Positions 1 to 9,154 of a DNA stretch of 64,000 nucleotides are shown piece by piece. How positions within the stretch are numbered: the first letter of the stretch is position 1; each line of letters opens with the position of its first letter. Under the pieces are notes generated by a model. That model saw nothing but the letters and a program-made list of their open reading frames with translations, was not told where the DNA came from and did not search any database. The translations under genes were made by a program, and so were the position numbers. The stretch is from Sinorhizobium chiapasense (lineage in GTDB: Bacteria; Pseudomonadota; Alphaproteobacteria; Rhizobiales; Rhizobiaceae). The stretch is from positions 2,170,001 through 2,234,000 of the forward strand of contig NZ_CP133148.1 of the NCBI RefSeq assembly GCF_036488675.1, read 5' to 3'.

Positions 1-1
1 G

Positions 2-2821
2 AGAAAAGACGCTCTTTGGTCGGTCGGCATTTCCGGAGATCTCCCTGTTCTGCTCCTGCGGCTCGACGGGGCGGACGAAACGTCTCTTGTCGAGGATGTC
101 ATCGACGCCCACGCATTCATTTCCAGCCGCGGCCTTTCCTTCGATCTCGTTCTCCTCGACGAGACCGGCGCGAGCGACGAAGTGAAGATCGACGGAGAGG
201 ACGCGAGCCTCGGCAAGCCCGGAGGCGTTCATGTCCTGTCCGCGACCGCTCTTGCGGCCGCCTCGATGGACGCGATCGCTGCTGCTGCACGCGTCGCTCT
301 CTCCTGCAGCCAGGGACCGCTTGCCGACCAGATCGAGCTCAAGCCTGCCCCGGCGCGCCAGGCTATGACGCACACCCGGACGCACTTTCGAGCGGCCCGC
401 AAGACGCCGTCCCATGCGAGACGGGCTGACCTGCTTTTCTGGAACGGTCGCGGGGGCTTCACCGGAGACGGGCGGGACTATGTGGTTCTTGCGGACGGTG
501 GAGCGGAAACCCCGACACCATGGAGCAACGTCATAGCAAACCGCGAGTTCGGCTGCCTGACGAGCGAAAGCGGACTTGGCTATACCTGGGCGGGCAACAG
601 CCAGCTCAACAGGCTCACGCCCTGGTCGAACGACCCGGTTTCGGACCCACCGGGCGAAGTCGTCTACTTGCGCGACGAGCAAAGCGACGAGCTCTGGACG
701 CCGACCCCCCTGCCCCTCGGCCAATCGATGACAACCACGGTCACCCATGGACAGGGTTACAGTCGCTACGAGAGCGCTGGCGAAGGCCTGCACCATGAGA
801 TGACGGTCCACGTCCCCGTGTCAGAACCGATCAAGATCATTCGCCTTGCAATCCGCAACGATGGAAAGGACCCGCGCGTCCTGACCGCCACTTACTTCGT
901 CGAATGGGTTCTCGGTACGCTGCGCGAGGATGCTGCCACGCGGATCGCGTGTGAATTCGATGGCGCAGTGGGAGCGGTCGTCGCGTGGAACGTCTGGGAG
1001 AGCGACTTCTCCGGAAAGCTGGCATTCGTTGCGTCGAGCGTGCCGCCGCGCTCGGTTACGTGCGAACGCGGCGAGTTTCTCGGTCGGAACGGTTCCGTGT
1101 TTCAGCCTGCGGGACTTGGAGGCTCGGATCAAGGCGGCAGCGGCGGCTCGCCAAGCGATCCCTGCGCTGCGCTCACGGTCGAGGTTTCGGTCCCCCCCGG
1201 CCGAAGCGCCGAGCTGGTGTTCGTGCTCGGTTATTGCGACAGTCGTGACGAGGTTCACAGGCTCGTCCGGGAATATGCCGAGCCTAAGCGTGCGCACCGC
1301 TCACTCGCAGTCGCAGCCCGCCACTGGGATCGGCTATTGAGCTCGGTCACGGTTCGAACTCCCGACGCCGCCTTCGACCTCATGATGAACCGATGGCTGC
1401 TCTACCAGGTATTGGCTTGCCGCGTCTGGGCGCGAACGGGTTTCTATCAGTCTGGCGGCGCCTATGGTTTCCGCGACCAGCTCCAGGATGTGGCGGCCTT
1501 GGTGCAATCCGCGCCCGATGAGACACGCACCCATATTCTTCGCGCGGCGGCGCGCCAGTTCACGGAAGGAGACGTCCAGCACTGGTGGCATCCTCCGTCT
1601 GGCGTCGGCGTGCGGACCCGCATGACCGATGATCTCTATTTCCTGCCCTACGTCGTCCACCACTATGTGTCGACGACGGGAGACTATGCGCTCCTCAGTG
1701 AAGAGGTTCCGTTCATCACCTCGCCCGTCCTGAATGACGATCAGGAGGAGAGCTTCGGCGTTCCTCAGGTCAGCGAGGAGACTGGAACCCTCTATGACCA
1801 CTGCTGCCGCGCCCTGGAGCGCGGTTTCCGCCTCGGATCCCACGGGCTTCCCCTGATGGGAACCGGCGACTGGAACGACGGCATGAACAGGGTGGGTGCC
1901 GAGGGCAAGGGCGAGAGCGTATGGAACGGATGGTTCTTCCTCACCGTGCTCAACTCATTCGCCGAGATCGCATCGGCACATGGCGATGAGGATCGGGCAG
2001 CGTGGTGCCGGGAGCGCGCCGAGGCATTGCGGGCTTCATTGGAGGCAAACGCCTGGGATGGCTCGTGGTATCGCCGCGCCTATTTCGACGATAGCACGCC
2101 CCTTGGCTCCTCCGTGAACGACGAGTGCCAGATCGATGCCATTCCTCAGGCGTGGGCGGGCATCTCGGGGGTTGCCGATGCCGAGCGCACGTCCAGCGCA
2201 ATGCAGGCGGTATGGGATCGACTCGTTCGCCACGAAGACAAATTGATCAAGCTCTTCGATCCGCCCTTCGACAAGGGGACACTCCAGCCAGGCTACATAA
2301 AGGGCTACGTTCCGGGAATACGGGAGAATGGCGGGCAGTATACCCACGCGGCTGTCTGGGTCGCGTTGGCGACCGCGCTGTCAGGCGACGGAGATCGGGC
2401 GTTTCAGCTCTGGAGCATGCTCAATCCCATCAACCATGCCCTGACGCCGGAAGATTGCGAGCATTACATGGTCGAACCCTATGTCGTCTGCGCCGACATC
2501 TACGGCGCGGCGCCGCATACGGGGCGCGGCGGCTGGACCTGGTACACGGGGGCCGCCGGGTGGCTTTACCGCGTGGGTCTGGAAGCCATCCTCGGCATTC
2601 GCCGTCGAGGCCCTCAACTGTCGATCGAGCCGTGTATCCCGCGAGATTGGCCAGGCTACGAGGTCGACTACCGATATGGATCGGCGACCTATCGCATCAG
2701 GGTGACCAAGGATGCGGAGGCCGGGCGCTCGCTGACCGTGGACGGCGCACAACTGGCCGACGCGACCGTTCCGCTCGCGGACGACGGACGAAACCATGAT
2801 GTCCATCTGGTGGTTGGCTAG
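2..2821 (+). CDS. Cyclic beta-1,2-glucan synthase (NdvB-type) C-terminal part, GH94 module, 5' end outside window
   Basis: The frame is open from the window edge and encodes 939 visible residues. The first of them (LWSVGISGDLPVLLL) match the junction before the C-terminal phosphorylase-like module of NdvB proteins, which total about 2,800 residues. The body is a glycoside hydrolase family 94 domain: a beta-sandwich part (FWNGRGGF, TPWSNVIAN), then an (alpha/alpha)6 barrel with GDWNDGMN at visible residues 622-629, the segment that holds the GH94 catalytic acid, and the end signature ENGGQYTHAAVW / GRGGWTWYTGAAGW. In NdvB this module trims the linear glucan before cyclisation; the glucan is exported to the periplasm for osmoadaptation and host interaction. 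A stand-alone paralogue cannot be excluded because the glycosyltransferase part is not visible. The stop is followed by an intergenic mosaic repeat. Confidence 0.9.
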   Translation, partial: RKDALWSVGISGDLPVLLLRLDGADETSLVEDVIDAHAFISSRGLSFDLVLLDETGASDEVKIDGEDASLGKPGGVHVLSATALAAASMDAIAAAARVALSCSQGPLADQIELKPAPARQAMTHTRTHFRAARKTPSHARRADLLFWNGRGGFTGDGRDYVVLADGGAETPTPWSNVIANREFGCLTSESGLGYTWAGNSQLNRLTPWSNDPVSDPPGEVVYLRDEQSDELWTPTPLPLGQSMTTTVTHGQGYSRYESAGEGLHHEMTVHVPVSEPIKIIRLAIRNDGKDPRVLTATYFVEWVLGTLREDAATRIACEFDGAVGAVVAWNVWESDFSGKLAFVASSVPPRSVTCERGEFLGRNGSVFQPAGLGGSDQGGSGGSPSDPCAALTVEVSVPPGRSAELVFVLGYCDSRDEVHRLVREYAEPKRAHRSLAVAARHWDRLLSSVTVRTPDAAFDLMMNRWLLYQVLACRVWARTGFYQSGGAYGFRDQLQDVAALVQSAPDETRTHILRAAARQFTEGDVQHWWHPPSGVGVRTRMTDDLYFLPYVVHHYVSTTGDYALLSEEVPFITSPVLNDDQEESFGVPQVSEETGTLYDHCCRALERGFRLGSHGLPLMGTGDWNDGMNRVGAEGKGESVWNGWFFLTVLNSFAEIASAHGDEDRAAWCRERAEALRASLEANAWDGSWYRRAYFDDSTPLGSSVNDECQIDAIPQAWAGISGVADAERTSSAMQAVWDRLVRHEDKLIKLFDPPFDKGTLQPGYIKGYVPGIRENGGQYTHAAVWVALATALSGDGDRAFQLWSMLNPINHALTPEDCEHYMVEPYVVCADIYGAAPHTGRGGWTWYTGAAGWLYRVGLEAILGIRRRGPQLSIEPCIPRDWPGYEVDYRYGSATYRIRVTKDAEAGRSLTVDGAQLADATVPLADDGRNHDVHLVVG

Positions 2822-3003
2822 CCATGGCGGAATTGCTGTCGACAGATCAGGATCTCGGTCGACGTCAGTTCACGACGCACGGATCGAGATGCAACCCGAC
2901 ACTTCCCGCAAGCATTGCCGAAATTCAACATAGCTCGACCGGAGACGGGTAGCGGCCTGGCCATCGGCTCGGTGGCCGGCCGTTCAGCGGAATGCCGATA
3001 GCA

Positions 3004-3114
3004 CTACAGCGCCGCGCGTCCTATCGGACGCGCAAAGGTCGCTGTAGCCCTTTGAATTGCTGCATGTCTTTGTCCTTAAATCGAGGTCGATTTAAGGACA
3101 AAGACATGCAGTAG
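3004..3114. repeat. RIME-like intergenic mosaic element (full copy)
   Basis: This 111-bp element starts CTAC and ends GTAG. It carries two palindromes: ACAGCG...CGCTGT around a GCGCGTCC/GGACGCGC arm, and a perfect TGCATGTCTTTGTCC...GGACAAAGACATGCA stem around TTAAATCGA/TCGATTTAA. It occupies the only gap between the glucan synthase and eutBC. The rest of this ~318-bp gap shows no gene and no recognisable cobalamin riboswitch. Confidence 0.85.
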
Positions 3115-3139
3115 ACCTTCTGCAGAAAGGAAATGGGTC

Positions 3140-5491
3140 ATGAACAAGGGCTGGTTCTCTAATCAGCATGACGGGATTTCCAGAAGAGATCTCCTGATGA
3201 TGGCGGGAACTGCCGCCGCCACGCTCGCCAGCTATAACCATGCCAGAGCGGCGCTTGGCGGAGGTCCCTTTAGCATTGACGAAGTCAAGCAGGGCGAGGA
3301 CGTCTTTGCCTATATCAGCCGGATCAAGGGCGGGTTTGACCAGACAGCTTACCAGCAGGTGATCGGCGCCGCGAATGAGTTCAAGGAGGGAGATCAGGCA
3401 ATTGGCGTGGGGGCCGAGAATGAGACGACGCGACGGAACGCTCGCGCCCTTCTGGCAAACACCAAAGTCAGTGACCTCTACCAGCGCCCGCTGTTCGAGG
3501 ACGATCTGCAAAAATTGATCTGGCAGACGACGGATCAGGTCCAGTACGAAAAGGTCAAGGATTGGACCATGGGGCAACTGAAGGAATTTCTTCTGACCGA
3601 ACCGGAGGAAAACATCAAAGGCGTCATGAACGGCCTGACCAGCGACACGATCGGCTTTGTCCCGAAACTGATGAGCAATGAGGAACTGGTCTCCCTCAGC
3701 CAGAAGATTTTCAATGTCATGCCTGGCACCAATATGGGGGCCAAGGGATACATGGGCGCCCGGATCCAGCCCAATTCTCCTACAGACCATCCGGACGACA
3801 TCGCCTGGCAGGTCTTCGATGCCTTCTCCTATGCAACCGGCGACATCGTCATAGGCACCAATCCGGTGGACAGTACGGTGGCGAGCGTCGTCGCTGTTGA
3901 ACGCGCGCTCAAGGATATCGTCGATACCTTCGGCCTTGATGACGTGATCCCCTGGTGTGTGCTCGCGCACATCGATGTCCAGGCCGAGGTCAACGAAACT
4001 TTCCCGGGAACGGTTTCGACGATGTTCCAGAGCCTGGCCGGAACAGACGACTGCAACAAGATCTTTGATATCACCAACGAGAAGATCCTTAAGTATGCGC
4101 GCGCGAAGAATGGGGAAAGATATGGCCTCTACTTCGAAACCGGACAGGGCTCGGAATTCACCAACGGCGTGGCAAACGGCGTCGACATGATGGTGCTCGA
4201 GTCCCGAAAATACGGGTTCAGCAGAGCGGTCGGACTCGAACTCGCAAAGGTGCAGCCGAGCGGCGCATGGCTTCATGTCAACGATGTCGCCGGCTTCATC
4301 GGTCCGGAGGTCTTCAAGAGCCGCGAACAACTGGTCAGATGCTGCCTCGAAGACATGGTCATGGGCAAGCTCCACGGGCTTACCATCGGCCTCGACATCT
4401 GCACCACCCTGCACATGACGGTCAGCCTGGAAGATCTCGACTGGTGCCAGGACCAGATCATGCCGGCCAATCCCGCCTATCTGATTGCGCTCCCTACCAA
4501 AAACGACCCGATGTTGAGCTATCTCACCACGTCGTTCCAGGATCACGTGCGCGTGAGGGATAAATTCGGCTTCAAGGTCAACGATGCGATGTGGGATTTC
4601 TACAAGCGGATCGGCATCGTTGGCGAGAACAACGGCTACACCGAGAATTATGGAGATCCGCTATGGGTTTACTACCAGTATCGCCTCGCCAAGGGTGACG
4701 GAAGGTCCAGGGAGGCGGTCTACGCCGAAGGCCGGGAGAAAATGCGGGAGGTTGAAGGGAGAGGTGTCGATCTCGCGACAGGCCACGGGGAAAAACTCTG
4801 GGACCTCAATCCGGCGCTCGCGGCCAAGGTGAAGGGTCTTTACGACGACGCCAAGCAATCACTCTGGGCCGAACTGACGCCCGAATTTATCGCCGCCGTG
4901 CCTGATGTGGTGCCCGTCCGCACCCTGTCCAAGGACCGCAACGATTACATAGCCCACCCGAACACAGGCGAAACGCTGAGCCCCGAAGCAATTGCGGAGA
5001 TTGAAAGAATAAGGGATTCCTGGGGAGACGACATGCCCAAGGGCCAGATCGTCATCTCGGACGGTCTCAACGCCAAAGCCATCATGGACGACGGACACCT
5101 TGCCCCCTACCTCGAGGAGATGCGCAGGCTGCTTGCCGAGGCCGGCGTCACCATGGGCGACAAGAACATCATGGTCACCAGCGGAAGGGTGCGAGCCGGC
5201 TACCGGGTCGGCGAGGTGCTTTTCGAGAAAGCAGATCCCGACACGATCAGAGGGATTCTCCACATCATCGGTGAACGGCCCGGCACCACGCACCACGCCT
5301 ATTCGGTCTACATCACCGTCGCCAAAGGCAAACGATGGTCCGAGAAGAATATCGACCACGACATTACGAGACTCGTGAGCAATGTCGCAGACACCGCCCT
5401 GCCGCCAAAGGAAGCCGCCAGGGAAACCTTGACCATTATCAGGGAGATCGTCGGCAAGGAGGTGAATGGCAGCCGCCGTTATGGGCAGTAA
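3140..5491 (+). CDS. Ethanolamine ammonia-lyase, EutB-EutC single-chain fusion with Tat-like signal
   Basis: 783 residues preceded by a GAAAGGAA ribosome binding site. Residues ~45-520 match the EutB large subunit: ARIQPN (R208, Q210), EVNETFPG, YFETGQGSE (E333) and GLDICTT (D419) are the substrate-site motifs of the adenosylcobalamin-dependent lyase that splits ethanolamine into acetaldehyde and ammonia. Residues ~577-783 match EutC (NDYIAHPNTGE, SDGLNAKA, GRVRAGYRVGE, GERPG). EutB and EutC are normally separate chains of about 450 and 295 residues. Here the usual EutC GERPGLSSPDS segment reads GERPGTTHHAYS and the NCISNI segment is altered, so the light-chain half is divergent. The N-terminus holds a twin-arginine motif (SRRDLLMM, residues 14-21) and a hydrophobic Ala-rich stretch, unexpected for a cobalamin enzyme of the cytoplasm. 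No eut transporter or reactivase is adjacent. Confidence 0.85.
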   Translation: MNKGWFSNQHDGISRRDLLMMAGTAAATLASYNHARAALGGGPFSIDEVKQGEDVFAYISRIKGGFDQTAYQQVIGAANEFKEGDQAIGVGAENETTRRNARALLANTKVSDLYQRPLFEDDLQKLIWQTTDQVQYEKVKDWTMGQLKEFLLTEPEENIKGVMNGLTSDTIGFVPKLMSNEELVSLSQKIFNVMPGTNMGAKGYMGARIQPNSPTDHPDDIAWQVFDAFSYATGDIVIGTNPVDSTVASVVAVERALKDIVDTFGLDDVIPWCVLAHIDVQAEVNETFPGTVSTMFQSLAGTDDCNKIFDITNEKILKYARAKNGERYGLYFETGQGSEFTNGVANGVDMMVLESRKYGFSRAVGLELAKVQPSGAWLHVNDVAGFIGPEVFKSREQLVRCCLEDMVMGKLHGLTIGLDICTTLHMTVSLEDLDWCQDQIMPANPAYLIALPTKNDPMLSYLTTSFQDHVRVRDKFGFKVNDAMWDFYKRIGIVGENNGYTENYGDPLWVYYQYRLAKGDGRSREAVYAEGREKMREVEGRGVDLATGHGEKLWDLNPALAAKVKGLYDDAKQSLWAELTPEFIAAVPDVVPVRTLSKDRNDYIAHPNTGETLSPEAIAEIERIRDSWGDDMPKGQIVISDGLNAKAIMDDGHLAPYLEEMRRLLAEAGVTMGDKNIMVTSGRVRAGYRVGEVLFEKADPDTIRGILHIIGERPGTTHHAYSVYITVAKGKRWSEKNIDHDITRLVSNVADTALPPKEAARETLTIIREIVGKEVNGSRRYGQ

Positions 5492-5622
5492 ATCGCGCAA
5501 GCAGGCCGCGGAGTTTGCCGTGCGACGCCTCGGCGTACCTTACCGACCGCTACAGCGAACGGAAGGAAGACGCCGCCAGACTGGAAAAGCGGGTGGCGCT
5601 GAAATCCATCTGACGCGCGCGC

Positions 5623-6834
5623 TCACGACGTCGCGGTGGCCGTGCGCCTGGCGGCCGACGCCACTGCGACAAAGGCCGCGATGCCGACTGCACCAAGGCA
5701 CGCGTTGGCCATCAGAGCGACGTTGCTTCCGACGCGCTCCATCAACACGGAGAAAACGAACGGCGCCATTGCGCCCGCAGCCAGCCGTGCGGCGGCCATG
5801 CGGCCCGTTATCGCTCCGTAGCCCCCCGACCCGAACAGCCAGAGTGGCAGGGAGCCCTGGGCGATGCTGTTGATGCCTGACCCAAGGCCAAGACAGATCG
5901 CGAAGGCCACGGCCCCGGGCAGCCAGGTTCCGGACAGGCCGAGGATAAGGACGCCGGCGACGATGAGCGCGGCGGACAGCATGGCGAGCACAGGTGGCGA
6001 CAGGTTTTCGCCGAATGCCATGTTGATCAGCCGGCTCAGGACCTGTGAAGGCCCGAAGAGCGAGCCGATCACGACGGCTGCCGTTCCGAAGCCGATCGCT
6101 CCCAGCATCGGAACCATGTGGGTCAGCATCGCCGAAAGCGTGAAGCCCTGCAGGGCAAAAGCCAGCGACACAAGCAGCATGCCGCGTCGCCTGACCTCGG
6201 CCGGAAGTGCACCGACGACGGCCTCCCGGTCGTTGCGGGCGAACTTGGCCGCTTCGGATCTCCTGCTCCGCATGATCCAATAGTGAAGCGGAAGGCAGAC
6301 GATCAGGTTCAACGCCGCGTAGGCGATGTAGATTTCCCGCCATGAGAAGGGCTCGTGAAGGCTCGCGGTGATCGGCCAGAAGATTGTCGAGGCGAAGCCC
6401 GCGATCAAGGTGAGATAGGTGATACTGCGCGAAGCCGCCATCGGGCGGCTTTCCACGAGCGCCGCGAAAGCCGCCTGGTACTGCACCATGCCCGATGCAA
6501 CTTCCAGGAGGACGATCGCGAGCGCGAACACCGCGATCGAGGGGGACCAGGCGCACAGCAGGAGGGCCAACGCCGAGACGGCCGAGCCAAAGGTCATGAC
6601 CATCGCCGCGCCGAACCGATCCATCCATCCCCCGACGAACGGAGCCGAAAGACCGCCCGCGAACAGCGAGGCGGAAAAGACCCCGAACACCTGCTCGACG
6701 CTAAGCCCGAGGTCGCGCGCCATTCCGGGCGCGAGGATGCTGAAGCTGTAGTAGAGCGTGCCGTAGCCGATGATCTGGGTGAGTCCGAGCGCGGCGACGA
6801 TGGCCACGGGAGTGCCGGGCTTCATGTCAGACAT
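5623..6834 (-). CDS. MFS transporter in arsR locus (ArsK-like candidate)
   Basis: 403 residues with about 12 hydrophobic segments in two halves, typical of a major facilitator superfamily permease. The start (MSDMKPG) overlaps the end of arsR by 8 bp, so the two are translationally coupled and co-regulated; ATG at residue 4 is an alternative start. Some rhizobial and agrobacterial arsR loci carry an MFS trivalent-arsenical exporter (ArsK), and the linkage here suggests metalloid or organoarsenical export, but the sequence alone does not give the substrate. It converges with eutBC across a 131-bp gap. Confidence 0.75.
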   Translation of the reverse strand: MSDMKPGTPVAIVAALGLTQIIGYGTLYYSFSILAPGMARDLGLSVEQVFGVFSASLFAGGLSAPFVGGWMDRFGAAMVMTFGSAVSALALLLCAWSPSIAVFALAIVLLEVASGMVQYQAAFAALVESRPMAASRSITYLTLIAGFASTIFWPITASLHEPFSWREIYIAYAALNLIVCLPLHYWIMRSRRSEAAKFARNDREAVVGALPAEVRRRGMLLVSLAFALQGFTLSAMLTHMVPMLGAIGFGTAAVVIGSLFGPSQVLSRLINMAFGENLSPPVLAMLSAALIVAGVLILGLSGTWLPGAVAFAICLGLGSGINSIAQGSLPLWLFGSGGYGAITGRMAAARLAAGAMAPFVFSVLMERVGSNVALMANACLGAVGIAAFVAVASAARRTATATS

Positions 6835-7195
6835 TCTCGCCTTCTGCCGATGCGGAAGACGGGGCGCAGCAACCGTCGTCGGCCCGGTCCGCGGGCGGGC
6901 GCACGCTGGGGTGCCCGGAGCAGCAGTCCTCCATCAGGAACGTCACTAGACCGGACAGTGCATCGTAGCTGGCGCTGTAGACGATCGAGCGGGATTCGCG
7001 CCTCTGCGCGATCAGTCCGGCCCGCTCCAGCTCCTTCAGGTGGAAGGAGACGTTCGAGGGCGAGACGCTCATCTTCTCCGCGATCGCGCCGGCGGCCATC
7101 CCCCCAGGCCCCGCCACGACGAGCGTTCTGACGATCCCCAACCGGGTCTCCTGAGACAGTGCCGCGAACGACATCAGGGCTTGACGTTCTTCCAT
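6827..7195 (-). CDS. arsR: ArsR-family metalloregulator
   Basis: 122-residue winged-helix repressor: ALSQETRLGIVRTLV, then the helix-turn-helix MSVSPSNVSFHLKELERAGL (residues ~43-62) and wing RRESRSIVYSAS. Cysteine pairs lie at the C-terminal side (EDCCSGHP and DGCCAPSS), a plausible thiol site for As(III)/Sb(III), although it differs from the classic ELCVCDL site of plasmid ArsR. It is transcribed with the MFS gene (8-bp overlap) and divergently from the DUF6428 gene, with only 42 bp between the start codons. Confidence 0.88.
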   Translation of the reverse strand: MEERQALMSFAALSQETRLGIVRTLVVAGPGGMAAGAIAEKMSVSPSNVSFHLKELERAGLIAQRRESRSIVYSASYDALSGLVTFLMEDCCSGHPSVRPPADRADDGCCAPSSASAEGENV

Positions 7196-7197
7196 AT

Positions 7198-7221
7198 TTC
7201 AAGAATCCTAAAAGTGTTGAA
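7198..7221. promoter_or_regulatory. Candidate ArsR operator
   Basis: An inverted repeat TTCAA-n14-TTGAA lies in the 42-bp gap between the divergent arsR and DUF6428 starts. Such a site could control both directions. It is inferred from position and symmetry only. Confidence 0.45.
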
Positions 7222-7237
7222 ACGAGGAATAACCGAA

Positions 7238-7762
7238 ATGACGCTGATCGACAATAGCCCGCATGCGCAGAGCGACATCACACTTGGATCGCTGCTCGAA
7301 CGGCTGAAAGAAACCGGGGCCAAGCCGCTCGTCTTCGAATATGACGGAAGGATCGTCCGCCCCGGATACCACGTCACGGAAGTGAAGGCCGGCCAGTTCT
7401 CCGCGCTCGACTGCGGCGCGAACGCCGAGGCATGGACGGAAATCTTCGTCCAGCTATGGGACGTCGACGGCGGCGAACGCACCCACATGCCAGCGGGAAA
7501 GTTCTCGGCCATCATCAGGAAGGTCTCCGAACACGTCGCCCTTGACGGATCGGCCAGACTGACGTTCGAGGTCAGCGATGGCGTAAGGCCGATGCAACTT
7601 TACTGCGCCGACGCGCCCGTCGAGCGGGACGACGCGCTTTTCATTCACCTTTCGCCCCGCCCCGCGAGCTGCAAGCCTCGCGACCGGTGGCTCGCCGAGC
7701 AGTCCACACCCTCGCAATCGAGTTGCTGCGGTCCGTCGGACGCTTCGAATTGCTGCGCATAA
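7238..7762 (+). CDS. DUF6428-like protein, Cys-rich tail, arsR-linked
   Basis: 174 residues from ATG at 7238 with GAGGAA upstream; a longer in-frame reading from 7040 would run back through arsR and is rejected. The soluble alpha/beta core includes KPLVFEYDGRIVRPGYHVTEVKAG and LYCADAP, resembling the DUF6428 family that often sits beside arsR in rhizobia. The C-terminus ends SSCCGPSDASNCCA, four cysteines in two pairs that could bind a soft metal or arsenite. The function of the family is unknown to me. Its position opposite arsR indicates it belongs to the same regulon. Confidence 0.7.
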   Translation: MTLIDNSPHAQSDITLGSLLERLKETGAKPLVFEYDGRIVRPGYHVTEVKAGQFSALDCGANAEAWTEIFVQLWDVDGGERTHMPAGKFSAIIRKVSEHVALDGSARLTFEVSDGVRPMQLYCADAPVERDDALFIHLSPRPASCKPRDRWLAEQSTPSQSSCCGPSDASNCCA

Positions 7763-7786
7763 TGAGCAAGGACAAGGGGCACGCGC

Positions 7787-7870
7787 CTACTGCATGTATC
7801 CTTGAATCCTGGCCGGCTTAAAGTAAAAACATGCAGCAATTCAAAGCGTTACAGCGTCCTTTGCGCGTAT
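7787..7870. repeat. Truncated RIME-like element
   Basis: It begins CTACTGCATGTATCCTT, has a decayed stem to AAAACATGCAGCAATTC and continues ACAGCGTCCTTTGCGCG, but the closing half of the second palindrome is missing. It lies just after the DUF6428 gene. Confidence 0.7.
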
Positions 7871-7916
7871 GATCACAGTTGACGACAGTAGCGGGTTCGG
7901 CGGATGCTTTTTTTCG

Positions 7917-8034
7917 CCGTCATCCCTGTGCTTGTCACAGGGATCCAGCAGCGCCGCGTCTGCGGCGCGGAAGAGTCCTTTCAGCCCAAGGACTTGGGCG
8001 CGCTGGATTCCTGTGACAAGCACAGGAATGAGGA
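7917..8034. repeat. Inverted-repeat intergenic element (CCTGTG-CTTGTCACAGG type)
   Basis: The arm CCCTGTGCTTGTCACAGGGAT is mirrored by ATTCCTGTGACAAGCACAGGAAT about 65 bp later, enclosing an inner GCCGCG/CGCGGC stem and CCCAAGGACTTGGG. It forms a long cruciform-like repeat unrelated to the RIME-like set; half of the same element recurs near 14352. Confidence 0.75.
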
Positions 8035-8163
8035 TCGGAGGAGATGCCTTGCCGTACCGCAACCGACGAGGCGCAGCAGGCACCCGCCGTGTACCGTAGC
8101 GCCTGACAAGCCCCGCGACGCTGTGGCGTTGCCATTCGCAGGCTTCCCTCCCTATACTCCGTC

Positions 8164-9126
8164 ATGGAGAAGACCTTCGTCTCAGCGCGGGAGGACCGGC
8201 CCGGGGAGGACTGGCTTTCCCGATTCACGACGGGCCGGGCCGGCGCGGAGAGCTGGTATTTCGGCCGGGCGCGAACATCGGCCCCCACTGCCCCTACCGC
8301 AAGGGAATGTCGCGCCGCGCTTGCGCAGCACATGCCCGAGCTCATCCCGCACTATGAGCACGTCTGCGCCCTCGTCGGCGACGACGAGCTCGCCCATCGG
8401 GTACTCAGCCACTACCGTCCCGCGCCGGAGGGCTATGGCTGCAGCCAGGCGGTCTGGCTCGGAAAAGAAGGCCCGGCGCTCGTCCGCAACTTCGACTATC
8501 CGCCCGATATCGTCTCGGATCGCTTCGAGCTCACCGCGTGGTCCGGCCTGAAGGTGATTGCGAAGGCGCAGCGCCCCTGGGGAGGCTGCGTCGACGGGAT
8601 GAACGAGGAAGGACTGGTCGCGAGCGTGACGCTCGGCGGCGGCCGCGTCCAGGGTCGCGGCTTCTCGATCATTCTGATGATCCGCTACGTGCTCGAAACC
8701 TGCCATCGCGTCGGCCAGGCGGTGGACGCTCTTTGCCGCATCCCCGTGGCGCTTGCGCAGAACGTCACCCTGCTCGATCGATCGGGCACCTATGCCACTC
8801 TCCTCCTCGGCCCCGGCCAGCGGCCGATCATCACCCGCCTCAAGGCCTGCGCGAACCACCAGCGCAGCGAACGGGCGCCGCCAAATTCACTGGCGCGGCA
8901 ACAGGCGCTTTTGCAGGCGCTCGACGAGCCTTCGATGTCGCTCAAAGGCCTGACCGACCGCTTCCTTGAGCCGCCGGTCCATGCGCGAAATCCGCGCTTC
9001 CCGACCCTTTACACAGCCGTCTACCGGCCCGAAGAAGGCCGGGTGGACTATGTCTGGCCGGGCAAACGCTGGTCCCAGGGCTTTGCGCATTTTCAGCCGG
9101 GCGAATACACGCACCACTATGGGTGA
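8164..9126 (+). CDS. C45-type Ntn hydrolase / acyltransferase-like protein
   Basis: 320 residues. The segment YGCSQAVWLGKEGPALVRNFDY (C93 onward) resembles the autocatalytic cleavage site and oxyanion region of the acyl-CoA:6-aminopenicillanate acyltransferase-like (peptidase C45) Ntn-hydrolase family, where the Cys becomes the N-terminal nucleophile after self-processing. Further family-like motifs are GGCVDGMNEEGL and a C-terminal NPRFPTLYTAVYRPEEG. The natural substrate of such bacterial proteins is usually unknown; amide hydrolysis or acyl transfer is the likely chemistry. There is no signal peptide and only a weak ribosome binding site. It converges with the tetR gene at 9155. Confidence 0.72.
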   Translation: MEKTFVSAREDRPGEDWLSRFTTGRAGAESWYFGRARTSAPTAPTARECRAALAQHMPELIPHYEHVCALVGDDELAHRVLSHYRPAPEGYGCSQAVWLGKEGPALVRNFDYPPDIVSDRFELTAWSGLKVIAKAQRPWGGCVDGMNEEGLVASVTLGGGRVQGRGFSIILMIRYVLETCHRVGQAVDALCRIPVALAQNVTLLDRSGTYATLLLGPGQRPIITRLKACANHQRSERAPPNSLARQQALLQALDEPSMSLKGLTDRFLEPPVHARNPRFPTLYTAVYRPEEGRVDYVWPGKRWSQGFAHFQPGEYTHHYG

Positions 9127-9154
9127 CGGTTGGCGGCTGAAATCACGCCAGACC

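Noticed and set aside
2822..3139. Possible cobalamin riboswitch before eutBC
   Set aside because: I looked for a B12 box and paired stems; the gap holds only a mosaic repeat and a short ribosome-binding region.
3092..4546. 484-codon minus-strand open frame inside eutBC
   Set aside because: It is a GC-rich antisense shadow of a gene with clear EutB motifs; it has no recognisable domains and an atypical composition.
7787..8034. CRISPR array
   Set aside because: The repeats here are two different single palindromic elements, not regularly spaced short repeats with unique spacers.
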